Source: Ruegeria lacuscaerulensis ITI-1157
GTDB taxonomy: Bacteria; Pseudomonadota; Alphaproteobacteria; Rhodobacterales; Rhodobacteraceae
Direction of reading: 5' to 3'
Assembly: GCA_000161775.1 (NCBI GenBank)
Contig: GG704596.1
Span: 2,808,646-2,872,645, forward strand
DNA length: 64,000 nucleotides
The position numbers were made by a program, and so were the translations under genes. Positions 51,832 through 62,260 of this stretch are shown here, one piece after another (the first letter of the stretch is position 1; each line of letters begins with the position of its first letter). The notes beneath the pieces were generated by a model. The model was not told the DNA's origin. It was given only the letters and a program-made list of their open reading frames with translations, and made no database searches.

Positions 51832-52704
51832 ATGAAGATCGGGTTCATTGGCCTGGGCAACATGGGCGCGCCGATGGCGGCCAATCTGGCCAAGGCCGGT
51901 CACGACCTGACTGGGTTCGACACCGCGGGCGTGTCGGTCGAAGGCGTGACCAAGGCCGAAACGGCCACTGATGCGGTCCGCGGCGCCGAGGCGGTCATCA
52001 CCATGCTGCCCAATGGCGACATCCTGCGCGCGGTGGCCGATCAGATCATTCCGCACATGGAGAAAGGCGCGGTATTCATCGACTGCTCGACCGTCGATGT
52101 GGACAGCGCCCGCGCCGTGGCGGAGCAGGCCGAACAGGCCGGGCTTCTGGCCGTGGACGCGCCCGTTTCGGGCGGAATCGGTGGCGCGGCCGCAGGCACG
52201 CTGACCTTCATGGCCGGCGGCTCGGACGCGGCCTTTGCCAAGGCGGCCCCGCTGTTCGAGATCATGGGCCAGAAGGCGGTCCATTGCGGTGCAGCGGGCG
52301 CAGGTCAGGCCGCCAAGATCTGCAACAACATGATCCTGGGCGTCACCATGATCGCCACCTGCGAGGCTTTTGCCCTGGCCGACAAGCTGGGCCTGGACAG
52401 GCAGAAGATGTTCGACGTGGTCAGCACCTCGTCGGGCTACAGCTGGAGCATGAACGCCTATTGCCCCGCCCCCGGTGTCGGGCCCCAGTCGCCTGCCGAC
52501 AACGACTACAAGCCCGGTTTCGCCGCCGAACTGATGCTCAAGGACCTGCGGCTCAGCCAGCAGGCCGCCGAAAGCGCCGACGCCGACACGCCGATGGGCC
52601 AGATCGCCACTGCGCTGTACGAACAGTTCGTCGAAGCCGAAGACGGCAAGGGCATGGATTTCTCGGCCATGCTGCCCCGTTTCGAAAAGCGCGGCCGCAG
52701 CTGA
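51832..52704 (+). CDS. mmsB: 3-hydroxyisobutyrate dehydrogenase
   Basis: A 290-residue NAD-dependent dehydrogenase that oxidises 3-hydroxyisobutyrate to methylmalonate semialdehyde, the substrate of MmsA. The N-terminal IGFIGLGNMGAPMAANLAKAGH is the Rossmann motif; DAPVSGGIGGAAAGTLTFMAGG is the family substrate loop; and the catalytic Lys lies in GAGQAAKICNNMILG. A GAGGAGG site precedes the ATG. It ends the valine operon. Confidence 0.95.
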   Translation: MKIGFIGLGNMGAPMAANLAKAGHDLTGFDTAGVSVEGVTKAETATDAVRGAEAVITMLPNGDILRAVADQIIPHMEKGAVFIDCSTVDVDSARAVAEQAEQAGLLAVDAPVSGGIGGAAAGTLTFMAGGSDAAFAKAAPLFEIMGQKAVHCGAAGAGQAAKICNNMILGVTMIATCEAFALADKLGLDRQKMFDVVSTSSGYSWSMNAYCPAPGVGPQSPADNDYKPGFAAELMLKDLRLSQQAAESADADTPMGQIATALYEQFVEAEDGKGMDFSAMLPRFEKRGRS

Positions 52705-52806
52705 GCTTGGGCGGCATTTCGCCGCCCAGGGCTTGCACTTCTGGCGGGCATTCCAAAATACTGGGAAAAGCGGCATGACGGCGCGACGAACCGAGGGGAA
52801 CCGCCC

Positions 52807-53196
52807 ATGAAGACACTGTTGAATATTGCACTGCTTGCCGGCCTGTCACTGACCCCGGTCTCGACGCTGGCTGACAACGGCAAAGGCAAGGGAAAGAACA
52901 AGGATACGTTCTCGGTCGAGCGCGTGGCCCCGCAGAAAGGCGCAAAATCCGTTGCCAACTGCCCGCCCGGGTTGGCGAAGAAGGCCGTGCCCTGCGTACC
53001 GCCCGGCCAGGTCAAGAAGTGGTACAAGGTCGGCGATCGGATTGATCGCGAATATGTCTGGATCGACGATCCGTACCGCTATGGCCTGAAACGCGGCGGC
53101 AACTACGTTCGCGCGGGCGACTACGTCTACAGCATCGACCCCGATACGCACAAAGTGCTGAACCTGATCGGCGCTGTGGCGGATATTCTGTACTGA
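52807..53196 (+). CDS. Small exported RcnB-like protein
   Basis: A 129-residue protein with signal peptide MKTLLNIALLAGLSLTPVSTLA, a Lys/Gly-rich stretch (DNGKGKGKNKD), two cysteines in NCPPGLAKKAVPCVPPGQ, and a C-terminal YRYGLKRGGNYVRAGDYVYSIDPDT, a pattern like the RcnB family of periplasmic proteins. RcnB itself affects nickel/cobalt homeostasis, but this branch has no known role and homologues are often misnamed after the neighbouring uvrA. The gene converges on uvrA with 12 bp between them. Confidence 0.6.
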   Translation: MKTLLNIALLAGLSLTPVSTLADNGKGKGKNKDTFSVERVAPQKGAKSVANCPPGLAKKAVPCVPPGQVKKWYKVGDRIDREYVWIDDPYRYGLKRGGNYVRAGDYVYSIDPDTHKVLNLIGAVADILY

Positions 53197-53208
53197 CGCG
53201 CAGGCGGC

Positions 53209-56067
53209 CTATTCGGCCGCCACGCGTTCTGGGTTCAGCATCGGCTTGAGATATCGCCCGGTGTGGCTGCGCTCGCATTCGGCCACCTCTTCCGGGGTGC
53301 CGACCGCCACGATCTCGCCGCCGCCATCGCCCCCCTCGGGGCCGATGTCGATGATCCAGTCGGCGGTTTTCACCACGTCCAGATTGTGTTCGATCACCAC
53401 GACCGTGTTGCCCTGATCGACCAGTTCATGCAGCACTTCCAACAGCTTGCGCACGTCTTCGAAATGCAGGCCGGTGGTGGGCTCGTCCAGTATGTACAGG
53501 GTTCGGCCCGTCGAACGTTTTGCCAGCTCTTTCGACAGCTTGACCCGCTGCGCCTCGCCGCCCGACAGGGTCGTGGCCTGCTGGCCGACCTTGATATAGC
53601 CCAGCCCGACACGGGCCAGCGCATCCATCTTGTCGCGGATCGAGGGCACGGCTTTGAAGAACTCCTGCGCGTCTTCGACCGTCATGTCCAGCACGTCAGC
53701 GATGGATTTGCCCTTGAACTTGATCTCGAGCGTTTCGCGGTTGTAGCGCGCGCCCTTGCAGGTCTCGCAGGTGACATAGACGTCGGGCAGGAAGTGCATC
53801 TCGATCTTGATGACCCCGTCGCCCTGGCAGGCCTCGCAGCGCCCGCCCTTGACGTTGAAGCTGAACCGTCCGGGCTTGTAGCCGCGCGCCTTGGCCTCGG
53901 GCAAACCAGCGAACCAGTCGCGGATCGGGGTGAAGGCGCCGGTATAAGTGGCCGGGTTCGATCGCGGCGTGCGCCCGATGGGCCGCTGGTCGATGTCGAT
54001 AACCTTGTCCAGATGTTCGAGCCCCTTGATCGTTTCGCAGGGCGCCGGCGTCTGACGCGCCCCGTTCAGACGCATCGACGCGGTCTTGAACAGCGTCTCG
54101 ATCGTCAAGGTTGACTTGCCGCCGCCCGACACACCGGTCACGCAGACGAACTTGCCCAGCGGAAACTCGGCCGTCACGTCTTTGAGGTTGTTGCCCGAAG
54201 CCTTTACGACCGTTACCTTTTTCTTGTTCCCCTTGCGCCGTTCGGCGGGCACCGGAATTTCCCGGACCCCCGACAGATACTGCCCCGTGATCGAGGCCGC
54301 ATCGGCCGCGATCTGCTCGGGTGTTCCGTGGCTGACCACCTGTCCGCCATGCACGCCGGCACCGGGCCCGATGTCGAACACATAGTCGGCTTCGCGGATG
54401 GCTTCCTCGTCATGCTCGACGACGATCACGGTGTTGCCCTGATCGCGCAGGTTCTTCAGCGTGCCCAAAAGGCGGTCATTGTCACGCTGATGCAACCCGA
54501 TCGAGGGTTCGTCCAGCACGTAAAGCACCCCGGTCAGGCCCGAGCCGATCTGGCTGGCCAACCGGATGCGCTGGCTTTCGCCGCCTGACAGGGTGCCACT
54601 TGAACGAGACAGCGTAAGGTATTCCAAACCAACGTTATTCAAGAATCCCAGCCGCTCGCGAATCTCTTTCAGAATCGCGCGGGCAATCTCGTTTTTCTGG
54701 GCGCTCAGATGGTTCGGCGCGTCCTCGACCCAAGCCAGAGCCTCTTTGATCGACATCTCGACCACCTGGCCGACATGCAGCCCGGCAATCTTGACGGCCA
54801 GCGCCTCGGGGCGCAGGCGATAGCCCTCGCAGCTGTGGCAGGGACGGTTGTTCTGATACCGTTCGAATTCCTCACGGATCCACGCGCTGTCGGTTTCGCG
54901 ATAGCGGCGCTCCATGTTCGGGATCACGCCCTCAAAGCTGCGGGTCACCTGATAGACCCGCCCGCCCTCGTCATAGCGGAACTGGATTTCATCATCGCCC
55001 GAGCCATACAGAAACACCTGCTGCACATGCGCCGGAAGGTCCTTCCAAGGCGTGTTCTTGTCGAACTCATAGTGGCGCGCGATCGCCTCGATCGTCTGCA
55101 GGAAATAGGGCGACTTGCCCTTGCGCCACGGGGCCAGCGCGCCGTCATACAGTTTCAGCGTCTGATCGGGCACCACAAGCCGTTCGTCGAAAAACAGCTC
55201 GACCCCCAGCCCGTCGCAATCCGGGCAGGCCCCAAAGGGCGCGTTGAAGGAAAACAGGCGAGGTTCGATCTCGGGGATGGTGAACCCACTGACCGGACAG
55301 GCAAAATTTTCGGAAAACGTGATGCGCTCGGGCTCGCCCTCGCGCGGAGCGGTCTCCAGAATCGCGATGCCATCGGCCAGGTCCAGCGCGGTGCGCAGGC
55401 TGTCGGCCAGACGGGTCTCCATCCCCTCGCGTACGACGATCCGGTCGACGACCACGTCGATGTCATGGCGGAACTTCTTGTCCAGCGTCGGCGGCTCGTC
55501 CAGTTCGTAGAACTGACCATCGACCTTGACGCGCTGGAACCCCTGCTTGCGCAGGTCCAGAAACTCTTTCTTGTATTCACCCTTGCGGTCGCGAACGATG
55601 GGCGCCAGCAGATAGCCGCGGGTACCCTCCTCCATCGCCATGATCCGGTCGACCATGTCCTGCACCTGCTGGGCTTCGATCGGCAACCCGGTGGCGGGGC
55701 TGTAGGGCGTGCCTGCGCGCGCGAACAGCAGGCGCAGATAGTCATAGATCTCGGTCACCGTTCCCACGGTCGAACGCGGGTTCTTCGACGTGGTCTTCTG
55801 CTCGATCGAGATCGCCGGGGACAGGCCGCTGATGTGATCAACATCAGGCTTTTCCATCATGTCCAGAAACTGGCGCGCATAGGCCGACAGGCTTTCGACA
55901 TAGCGGCGCTGGCCTTCGGCATAGATCGTATCGAACGCCAGAGACGACTTGCCTGACCCGGACAGCCCCGTGATAACAACCAGCTGATCGCGCGGAATGT
56001 CCACGTCGATGTTTTTCAGGTTGTGCTCGCGCGCGCCGCGCACCTCGATGTTCTTCAGCTCAGCCAT
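53209..56067 (-). CDS. uvrA: Excinuclease ABC subunit A
   Basis: A 952-residue UvrA, the damage-recognition ATPase of nucleotide excision repair. Both ABC modules are complete: Walker [17 protein letters not shown] and [16 protein letters not shown], signatures [12 protein letters not shown] and [12 protein letters not shown], and Walker B segments in [15 protein letters not shown] and [15 protein letters not shown]. Zinc motifs are CPVSGF with [17 protein letters not shown], and CEACQGDG with CETCKGAR. The ATG at 56067 is 67 bp downstream of a perfect LexA box (56135-56149), so the gene should be SOS-induced. Confidence 0.97.
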   Translation of the reverse strand: MAELKNIEVRGAREHNLKNIDVDIPRDQLVVITGLSGSGKSSLAFDTIYAEGQRRYVESLSAYARQFLDMMEKPDVDHISGLSPAISIEQKTTSKNPRSTVGTVTEIYDYLRLLFARAGTPYSPATGLPIEAQQVQDMVDRIMAMEEGTRGYLLAPIVRDRKGEYKKEFLDLRKQGFQRVKVDGQFYELDEPPTLDKKFRHDIDVVVDRIVVREGMETRLADSLRTALDLADGIAILETAPREGEPERITFSENFACPVSGFTIPEIEPRLFSFNAPFGACPDCDGLGVELFFDERLVVPDQTLKLYDGALAPWRKGKSPYFLQTIEAIARHYEFDKNTPWKDLPAHVQQVFLYGSGDDEIQFRYDEGGRVYQVTRSFEGVIPNMERRYRETDSAWIREEFERYQNNRPCHSCEGYRLRPEALAVKIAGLHVGQVVEMSIKEALAWVEDAPNHLSAQKNEIARAILKEIRERLGFLNNVGLEYLTLSRSSGTLSGGESQRIRLASQIGSGLTGVLYVLDEPSIGLHQRDNDRLLGTLKNLRDQGNTVIVVEHDEEAIREADYVFDIGPGAGVHGGQVVSHGTPEQIAADAASITGQYLSGVREIPVPAERRKGNKKKVTVVKASGNNLKDVTAEFPLGKFVCVTGVSGGGKSTLTIETLFKTASMRLNGARQTPAPCETIKGLEHLDKVIDIDQRPIGRTPRSNPATYTGAFTPIRDWFAGLPEAKARGYKPGRFSFNVKGGRCEACQGDGVIKIEMHFLPDVYVTCETCKGARYNRETLEIKFKGKSIADVLDMTVEDAQEFFKAVPSIRDKMDALARVGLGYIKVGQQATTLSGGEAQRVKLSKELAKRSTGRTLYILDEPTTGLHFEDVRKLLEVLHELVDQGNTVVVIEHNLDVVKTADWIIDIGPEGGDGGGEIVAVGTPEEVAECERSHTGRYLKPMLNPERVAAE

Positions 56068-56134
56068 TCAGGCCCCCAACTCGCAAGTGTCCTAGAGATA
56101 GGCGAGCGTTGCCGAGTCTCCAACCGAAAAGTTA

Positions 56135-56149
56135 GAACAAAGTGTGAAC
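56135..56149 (-). promoter_or_regulatory. LexA (SOS) box before uvrA
   Basis: On the minus strand this reads GTTC-ACACTTT-GTTC, the GTTC-N7-GTTC LexA operator of alphaproteobacteria. It lies 68-82 bp upstream of the uvrA start, a classic SOS-controlled gene. Confidence 0.85.
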
Positions 56150-56171
56150 GAGCAGATTTTCTCCGTCTGGG

Positions 56172-56741
56172 TCAACCCTCTTCGGGCTTTTTCGCCATGG
56201 CCCAGGCGCAGATCGGAAAATCCGGGTCGTTTTCCAGACTGTCGGAGTCGGGGTCATAGACCGGCGGCCACACCTGCTCGAGGTTGCGCAGGGCCGCCTG
56301 ACGGTTGCCCCATTGTTCGGCCTTTATACTTTCCGGATCAAATCCACATTCTGTCAACAGGTTGCGCAATCCCCTCGCCGACCAGCGCGAACAGTCGTGC
56401 GGAGCCGCGTGGAACGGGATGAAGAACGGTACGGCCAACCAGAAATACCCGCCCGGCCGGAGCATCTCGAGCACGTTCAGAGTGGCTTCATACGGCCGGT
56501 CCAGATGCTCCCACACCTGGTTGGCCAGGATCAGATCGAATTGCCGAATCTCCCCCTTCTCATCCATCTGGGGGCCTTTGCAAATATCGTGCTGACGATG
56601 CCAGATCTGGGTATAGCTACGAAACCCGAACTGGGCGCCCCATTTCCCCGAAATCTCGGCACAGTCCAATGCACCCGGATTCAACCGCCGGATCCATTTC
56701 TTGCTGCTGCGGGCCATGACCACCCGATTCAAGCTGACCAT
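56172..56741 (-). CDS. Class I SAM-dependent methyltransferase (Methyltransf_11 type)
   Basis: A 189-residue methyltransferase-fold protein. The core includes ALDCAEISGKWG (unusual in motif I), FDLILANQVWEHLDRPYEATLNVLEMLRPGGYFWLAVPFF, and a C-terminal SARGLRNLLTECGFDPE, as in methyltransferases of glycan clusters. The glycine-rich SAM loop is weaker than normal (ISGKWGA in place of GxGxG), so activity is uncertain. Start chosen at MVSLNRVVMARSSKKWIRR (56741); longer alternatives exist. Confidence 0.7.
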   Translation of the reverse strand: MVSLNRVVMARSSKKWIRRLNPGALDCAEISGKWGAQFGFRSYTQIWHRQHDICKGPQMDEKGEIRQFDLILANQVWEHLDRPYEATLNVLEMLRPGGYFWLAVPFFIPFHAAPHDCSRWSARGLRNLLTECGFDPESIKAEQWGNRQAALRNLEQVWPPVYDPDSDSLENDPDFPICAWAMAKKPEEG

Positions 56742-56837
56742 GACAATTCCCTCCGGCCCCGCGCAAAGCGCCCATGGCATGTCACAAGTTGGACACGAAT
56801 GTCCACTGGCCGTTCAATGATTTTCAAGAGGAAGAAA

Positions 56838-56914
56838 TGGCGCGGTTGACGGGGCTCGAACCCGCGACCCCCGGCGTGACAGGCCGGTACTCTAACCAAC
56901 TGAGCTACAACCGC
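56838..56914 (-). tRNA. tRNA-Asp (GTC), copy 1
   Basis: A 77-nt cloverleaf with acceptor GCGGTTG/CAACCGC, D-arm GTAGCTCAGTTGGTTAGAGTAC, anticodon loop CTGTCAC giving GTC, TPsiC arm with GGTTCGAGCC and encoded CCA. It is identical to the second copy 50 bp upstream in its direction of transcription, and probably cotranscribed with it. Confidence 0.97.
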
Positions 56915-56964
56915 GCATTAGGGTCTATGTCGATCCGTTTGCCCGGATCAAAGGCTGGCAGCGA

Positions 56965-57041
56965 TGGCGCGGTTGACGGGGCTCGAACCCGCGACCCCCG
57001 GCGTGACAGGCCGGTACTCTAACCAACTGAGCTACAACCGC
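56965..57041 (-). tRNA. tRNA-Asp (GTC), copy 2
   Basis: Identical 77-nt sequence to copy 1, including encoded CCA; anticodon GTC. It is promoter-proximal: a consensus-like promoter lies at 57073-57101. Confidence 0.97.
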
Positions 57042-57072
57042 CCGCTGCCCGTTCGTTGCTGAACGTTGGGGT

Positions 57073-57101
57073 GTATTATGGCCACGCCCCGGCATCGTCA
57101 A
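57073..57101 (-). promoter_or_regulatory. Promoter of the tandem tRNA-Asp genes
   Basis: On the minus strand TTGACG (57096-57101) and TAATAC (57073-57078) are separated by 17 bp. The -10 element lies about 31 bp before the first tRNA base. Confidence 0.7.
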
Positions 57102-57372
57102 GCGGCCTTTTCAAGTTTTTTCGAAGATCGCGAAATTTTTCCGGACGTACTTCGCGCCCGCCCCCGGTCGCATAGCTGATTTGTCCGTTGCCGCGATGGC
57201 GCGATTTCAGTCCAGCCCGTCTTAACGTGTATGGCTCGTTGCCCGCTCGCAACACCGAGGCCAATTCGCGGGAAACATCTGGCTGCGGCCCCGACCGTGC
57301 CCTATTCCGCCGGTCAGGCGCGGCCCATATTTCAGGACTCGCCTCAATCTTTAAATCAAACGGAGCAGAAAC
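57102..57372. other. Intergenic region between tRNA-Asp promoter and outer-membrane protein gene
   Basis: The 331 bp between the tRNA and the next gene hold the tRNA promoter (57073-57101) and, after it, AT-rich tracts around 57112-57145 and a CGGAGCAG ribosome site directly before the GTG at 57373. I see no further gene, RNA structure or repeat. Confidence 0.5.
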
Positions 57373-58113
57373 GTGACAAAACTGTTTTTCGGCAGTGCAT
57401 TGGCAACCGTTGTTCTTGCGGGCGCCGCAACCTCGGCAGAAGTGACCGGAGGCTATCTGGATCTTGGCTATTCGACGTTTACAGACAGCGTCTGGGGCGA
57501 CAAATACAACCTGAATGGCTCCGTGGAGCTCGCGTTTGACCGCAGCTTCAGCCTACAGCTGGACCTGGGTGGCTATCGCTTTCAGGATCTGGGCGAAAAC
57601 GGAACCAACGTCACGCTTCACGCGAATCTGCACGCTGCGCCGAACGCCTCGTTCGGTGCGTTCTTCGGGCAAGACAACACCGATGGCGAAGATTGGCGCG
57701 TTTACGGGCTGGAAGCCGGATTTGATGCCGGCGGTGCAACCATCGAAGGGTACTTGGGCCGTCAGGAGGTCAAAGGATTCTCGGGCCTGGATGGCATCCT
57801 GTTCGGTATTTCCAGCACCGCCTCCCTGAACGATGATTGGGATCTGCACGCAAGCTACGACCTGATGACCGATCTGGTGGGCGTTCTGGACGCCGGTACG
57901 TTCACCATGGGCGCTCATTATTCGCTTACCGATCAGGCCGAGGTCTATGGCGAGTTCGGCGCAACGCGGTTTTCTGCAGATGGCGGCAATTCGACCGAGA
58001 CCTTCGTGGGCATTGGCGTTCGCATGAATCTTGGCAATAACCGCGGAACAACGTTCGGCCGCCGCGGAGTATTCGACAAGCTGCCAGGCTTGCCGGACGT
58101 CGGTGGCCTGTAA
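57373..58113 (+). CDS. Outer-membrane beta-barrel protein, porin-like
   Basis: A 246-residue protein with signal peptide MTKLFFGSALATVVLAGAAT cut near SAE, followed by alternating amphipathic strands typical of an 8-12-stranded barrel (VTGGYLDLGYSTF, SLQLDLGGYRF, TVEGYLGRQ-like, ETFVGIGVRMNLG). It starts with GTG behind CGGAGCAG. I do not recognise a specific family; the last residues RGVFDKLPGLPDVGGL lack the usual terminal aromatic residue of barrel proteins. A hairpin follows at 58121-58143. Confidence 0.75.
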   Translation: MTKLFFGSALATVVLAGAATSAEVTGGYLDLGYSTFTDSVWGDKYNLNGSVELAFDRSFSLQLDLGGYRFQDLGENGTNVTLHANLHAAPNASFGAFFGQDNTDGEDWRVYGLEAGFDAGGATIEGYLGRQEVKGFSGLDGILFGISSTASLNDDWDLHASYDLMTDLVGVLDAGTFTMGAHYSLTDQAEVYGEFGATRFSADGGNSTETFVGIGVRMNLGNNRGTTFGRRGVFDKLPGLPDVGGL

Positions 58114-58120
58114 GAAACGC

Positions 58121-58143
58121 GCCCCGGCATTTTTTGCCGGGGC
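58121..58143 (+). terminator. Hairpin behind the outer-membrane protein gene
   Basis: GCCCCGGCA (58121-58129) pairs with TGCCGGGGC (58135-58143), with T residues in the loop and no T-run after the stem. A terminator is likely but not classic. Confidence 0.55.
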
Positions 58144-58148
58144 ACCCC

Positions 58149-58177
58149 TTGCAGGCCGCGAGAAACCGCTGTAATAC
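58149..58177 (+). promoter_or_regulatory. Promoter of tRNA-Val
   Basis: TTGCAG (58149-58154) and TAATAC (58172-58177) are separated by 17 bp; the tRNA begins 11 bp after the -10 element. Confidence 0.6.
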
Positions 58178-58187
58178 GCCGCCTCAC

Positions 58188-58262
58188 GGGTGATTAGCTC
58201 AGTGGTAGAGCGCTTCGTTCACATCGAAGATGTCAGGAGTTCGAATCTCTTATCACCCACCA
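58188..58262 (+). tRNA. tRNA-Val (CAC)
   Basis: A 75-nt cloverleaf: acceptor GGGTGAT/ATCACCC, D-arm TAGCTCAGTGGTAGAGC, anticodon stem CTTCG/CGAAG with loop TTCACAT giving anticodon CAC, TPsiC arm with AGTTCGAATCT, discriminator A and encoded CCA. Confidence 0.96.
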
Positions 58263-58402
58263 TCCTCTCTTTCCGCCGCTACCGCGCTTCGGGTTGCCGA
58301 ACAAAACCCATTGGTGGCGAAGCCATTGAGGTAAAAGACAATCTCTCGAAAGTAAGTCGGCCAGGGACGTCCTCAGAGGCTCATCCAAAAGCGCGTGAAT
58401 CA

Positions 58403-58431
58403 AAAAGGGCGGGTCAAAAACCCGCCCTTTT
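58403..58431 (-). terminator. Intrinsic terminator behind lon
   Basis: AAAAGGGCGGGT (58403-58414) pairs with ACCCGCCCTTTT (58420-58431), a 12-bp perfect stem, 20 bp behind the lon stop. On the lon transcript the stem ends in a U-run; it could also work in the other direction. Confidence 0.88.
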
Positions 58432-58450
58432 GGCATTTTCAGATTTCACG

Positions 58451-60859
58451 TCAGTGCGCAGTTGCCGCAGGCACATCCGATTCAGCCGCCTTGGCAGCGG
58501 CTGCCGCGGCTTCCTCGGCAGCCTCATCCCATTCGATCGGTTCGGGCTTGCGCACCAGCGCGCGCTCCAGCACCTCGGACACGTGCTTGACCGGGATGAT
58601 CTCCAGCCCTTCCTTCACGTTGTCCGGGATATCGGCCAGATCCTTCTCGTTCTCTTCGGGAATCAGCACCGTTTTGATCCCACCCCGCAGAGCCGCGAGC
58701 AGTTTCTCTTTCAACCCGCCGATGGGCATGGCGTTGCCGCGCAGCGAAACCTCGCCCGTCATGGCGATGTCCTTGCGGACCGGAATGCCGGTCAGGACCG
58801 ACACGATCGAGGTCACCATCGCCAAACCGGCGCTGGGGCCATCCTTGGGCGTCGCGCCGTCAGGCACGTGCACGTGGATGTCGATCTTGTCGAACTGCGG
58901 CGGCTTCACACCGATCTCGGGCGCGATCGAGCGGACATAGGACGAAGCGGCGTCGATGGATTCCTTCATCACATCGCCCAGCTTGCCCGTGGTCTTCATG
59001 CGGCCCTTGCCCGGCAGCTTCAGCGCCTCGATATGCAGCAGATCGCCGCCGACCGAAGTCCAGGCCAGACCGGTCACCACGCCCACCTGATCGTCCTGTT
59101 CGGCCAGACCATAGCGGTACTTGGGCACGCCCAGGAATTCGTGCAGGTTCTCGGCGGTCACGGTCACCGACTCGGATTCCTTCTTGATGATCCGGGTCAG
59201 CGCCTTGCGCGCCACCTTTGCGATTTCGCGCTCCAGGTTCCGCACGCCCGCCTCGCGGGTATAGAAGCGGATGATCGCGGTCAGCGCCTCGTCGGTCAGT
59301 TCGAACTCCTTGGCTTTCAGGCCATGGTTCTTGACCTGCTTGGGGATCAGGTGACGCTTGGCGATCTCGTGCTTTTCGTCCTCGGTATAGCCGGCCAACG
59401 GAATGATCTCCATCCGGTCCAGCAGAGGCCCAGGCATGTTGTAGCTGTTCGACGTGGTCAGGAACATCACGTTCGACAGGTCATATTCCACCTCAAGATA
59501 GTGGTCCATGAACGTGCTGTTCTGTTCCGGGTCCAGCACCTCGAGCATGGCCGAGGCCGGATCCCCACGGAAGTCCTGCCCCATCTTGTCGATTTCATCG
59601 AGCAGAATGAGCGGGTTCGTGGTTTTCGCCTTTTTCAACGCCTGGATGATCTTGCCGGGCATCGAACCGATATAGGTCCGGCGGTGTCCGCGGATCTCGG
59701 ATTCATCGCGCACGCCGCCCAGCGAGATGCGGATGAACTCGCGCCCCGTGGCCTTGGCAACCGACTTCCCAAGCGAGGTCTTGCCCACGCCCGGAGGGCC
59801 GACAAGGCACATGATCGGGCCTTTCAGCTTCTTCGAGCGCTGCTGCACGGCCAGATACTCGACGATCCGCTCCTTGACCTTTTCCAGGCCATAGTGATCG
59901 GCGTCCAGGATCTCCTGCGCGCGGCTGAGGTCTTTCTTGACCCGCGATTTGGTGCCCCACGGCAGCGACAGCAGCCAGTCAAGGTAATTCCGCACCACAG
60001 TCGCTTCGGCCGACATCGGGCTCATGTTGCGCAGCTTCTTCAGCTCGGCCTCGGCCTTTTCGCGGGCTTCCTTCGACAGCTTGGTCTCGGCGATCTTGGC
60101 TTCCAGTTCGGCGATCTCATTCGCGCCGTCCTCGCCGTCGCCCAGCTCCTTCTGAATGGCCTTCATCTGCTCATTCAGGTAATACTCGCGCTGGGTCTTC
60201 TCCATCTGCGACTTGACGCGGGTCTTGATCTTCTTCTCGACCTGAAGAACCGACATCTCGCCCTGCATCAGGCCATAGACCTTCTCGAGCCGCTCGCTGA
60301 TGCTGAGCGTTTCCAGCAGGTCCTGTTTCTGTTCGACCTCGATGCCCAGATGACCCGCGACCAGATCGGCCAACTTTGCCGGGTCGGTGGTGTCGCTGAC
60401 GGCGGTCAGGGCTTCTTCGGGAATGTTCTTGCGCACCTTGGCATAGCGCTCGAACTCGTCCGCAACCGTGCGCACCAGTGCCTTTGTTGTGGTCACGTCG
60501 CCGGGGATTTCGTTCAGATACTCGGCGCGGGCCTCGAAGAACTCGGCGTTATCGACGAATTCGGTGATGCGCACGCGCGCCTGACCTTCGACCAGAACCT
60601 TCACGGTTCCGTCGGGCAGCTTCAGCAGCTGCAGCACATTGGCCAGCACGCCAGCGCGATAGATACCGTCCGTATCCGGGTCATCGACCGCCGGGTCGAT
60701 CTGGCTGGACAGCAGGATTTGCTTGTCGTCCTGCATCACCTCTTCCAGCGCGCGCACCGATTTTTCACGGCCCACGAACAGCGGCACGATCATGTGCGGA
60801 AACACAACGATGTCGCGCAGCGGCAGGACGGGGTATGAGGAATTAAGAGGCTCTTGCAT
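58451..60859 (-). CDS. lon: ATP-dependent protease Lon
   Basis: An 802-residue AAA+ serine protease that degrades misfolded and regulatory proteins. N-terminal LON domain ([23 protein letters not shown]), Walker [16 protein letters not shown], Walker B LILLDEID, and the Ser-Lys dyad in DGPSAGLAM and [12 protein letters not shown]. The tail is a Glu/Ala-rich extension ([17 protein letters not shown]). An AAGGAT site precedes the ATG. I could not find a clear RpoH promoter by eye. Confidence 0.97.
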   Translation of the reverse strand: MQEPLNSSYPVLPLRDIVVFPHMIVPLFVGREKSVRALEEVMQDDKQILLSSQIDPAVDDPDTDGIYRAGVLANVLQLLKLPDGTVKVLVEGQARVRITEFVDNAEFFEARAEYLNEIPGDVTTTKALVRTVADEFERYAKVRKNIPEEALTAVSDTTDPAKLADLVAGHLGIEVEQKQDLLETLSISERLEKVYGLMQGEMSVLQVEKKIKTRVKSQMEKTQREYYLNEQMKAIQKELGDGEDGANEIAELEAKIAETKLSKEAREKAEAELKKLRNMSPMSAEATVVRNYLDWLLSLPWGTKSRVKKDLSRAQEILDADHYGLEKVKERIVEYLAVQQRSKKLKGPIMCLVGPPGVGKTSLGKSVAKATGREFIRISLGGVRDESEIRGHRRTYIGSMPGKIIQALKKAKTTNPLILLDEIDKMGQDFRGDPASAMLEVLDPEQNSTFMDHYLEVEYDLSNVMFLTTSNSYNMPGPLLDRMEIIPLAGYTEDEKHEIAKRHLIPKQVKNHGLKAKEFELTDEALTAIIRFYTREAGVRNLEREIAKVARKALTRIIKKESESVTVTAENLHEFLGVPKYRYGLAEQDDQVGVVTGLAWTSVGGDLLHIEALKLPGKGRMKTTGKLGDVMKESIDAASSYVRSIAPEIGVKPPQFDKIDIHVHVPDGATPKDGPSAGLAMVTSIVSVLTGIPVRKDIAMTGEVSLRGNAMPIGGLKEKLLAALRGGIKTVLIPEENEKDLADIPDNVKEGLEIIPVKHVSEVLERALVRKPEPIEWDEAAEEAAAAAAKAAESDVPAATAH

Positions 60860-61066
60860 GCTCTATCCTTATCATTGGCAAGATGGCGCTGACCCCTGTC
60901 GCAGGCAGCCTTTGGCCATCTCCTTCATTCGACGATAAAGGTGGGGCGCGGATCGCCCGGTTTCAACCTTTTCGCCTAACCTGTCGGGTCACAATGACCC
61001 GAGGCCGGCTGGACTGCAAGGCATCGAAACGGGTTGATTGCGGATTTGATCTCCGGGCGCGCATCG

Positions 61067-62197
61067 TCAGATAGGGTCGATGTCGCCCTGCGCCCGCTGC
61101 GCGTGGAATTCGGCCTGCCAAGCCTCGAAGGTGCCCGCCGCGATGGCGTCGCGCATGCCCTGCATGATCTCCTGAAAATAGTGCAGGTTGTGCCAGGTCA
61201 GCAGCATGCCCGAGATCATCTCGTTGGCGCGGAAAACATGGTGCAGATAGGCGCGCGAGTAATTCGAGCAGGCCGGGCACGTGCACTGTTCGTCCAGCGG
61301 GCGCGGATCGTCGGCGTGGCGGGCGTTCTTGATGTTCACGACGCCGCGGCGGGTGAACACCTGCCCCGTCCGCCCCGAGCGCGACGGCAGCACGCAATCC
61401 ATCATGTCGATCCCGCGCGCCACGGCGCCCACGATGTCATCGGGCTTGCCCACGCCCATCAGATAACGCGGCTTGTCGGTGGGTAGGAAATCGGGCGCAT
61501 AGTCCAGACAGCCGAACATGGCCTCCTGCCCCTCGCCCACGGCAAGGCCGCCAACGGCATAGCCATCGAACCCGATGGCCTTCAGCGCCTCGGCGCTTTC
61601 CTCGCGCAGGTCGCGCTCCAACCCGCCCTGCATGATCCCGAACAGCGCGTGGCCGGGCCGATCGCCGAAAGCCTCGCGGGACCGTTCGGCCCACCGCATC
61701 GACAGGCGCATCGACTCGGCGATCCGATCGCGATCGGCAGGCAAGGCGGGGCATTCGTCGAAACACATCACGATGTCCGACCCCAACAGGCGCTGAATCT
61801 CCATCGACCGCTCGGGTGTCAATTCGTGTTTGGAACCGTCGATATGCGATTTGAAGGTCACGCCCTTCTCGGTCAGCTTGCGCAGGCCGGCCAGCGACAT
61901 CACCTGAAATCCGCCCGAGTCGGTCAGGATCGGGCGGTCCCAGTTCATGAACTTGTGCAGCCCGCCCAAACGGTCGATCCGTTCGGCCGTGGGCCGCAGC
62001 ATCAGGTGATAGGTGTTGCCCAACAGGATGTCGGCGCCGGTGGCCCGCACGCTTTCGGGCATCATCGCCTTGACCGTCGCGGCCGTGCCCACGGGCATGA
62101 AGGCCGGGGTGCGCACCTCGCCCCGCGGCGTGTGGATCACGCCGGTGCGGGCCTTGCCGTCGGTGGCCTTCAGTTCGAATGAAAAACGCTCGGTCAT
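61067..62197 (-). CDS. tgt: tRNA-guanine transglycosylase
   Basis: A 376-residue Tgt that exchanges the wobble guanine for preQ1 in tRNAs with GUN anticodons, which include the tRNA-Asp of this window. It has the nucleophile-containing barrel motifs: [53 protein letters not shown], and the zinc site [17 protein letters not shown] start at [14 protein letters not shown] (62197); upstream codons are not family sequence. Confidence 0.96.
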   Translation of the reverse strand: MTERFSFELKATDGKARTGVIHTPRGEVRTPAFMPVGTAATVKAMMPESVRATGADILLGNTYHLMLRPTAERIDRLGGLHKFMNWDRPILTDSGGFQVMSLAGLRKLTEKGVTFKSHIDGSKHELTPERSMEIQRLLGSDIVMCFDECPALPADRDRIAESMRLSMRWAERSREAFGDRPGHALFGIMQGGLERDLREESAEALKAIGFDGYAVGGLAVGEGQEAMFGCLDYAPDFLPTDKPRYLMGVGKPDDIVGAVARGIDMMDCVLPSRSGRTGQVFTRRGVVNIKNARHADDPRPLDEQCTCPACSNYSRAYLHHVFRANEMISGMLLTWHNLHYFQEIMQGMRDAIAAGTFEAWQAEFHAQRAQGDIDPI

Positions 62198-62260
62198 GTC
62201 GTCGCCTCGGGTCGCTGAACCGGGCAGGCTTTGCCCGATCGGCGCGCGCAATGCAACCCG

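Noticed and set aside
56838..57041. tRNA-Asp genes as the attachment site of an integrated element
   Set aside because: No integrase, no truncated tRNA copy and only housekeeping genes on both sides; the two copies are full-length tandem duplicates.
60860..61066. RpoH (heat-shock) promoter for lon
   Set aside because: No CTTG plus CCATAT pair with fitting spacing could be identified by eye upstream of the lon start.
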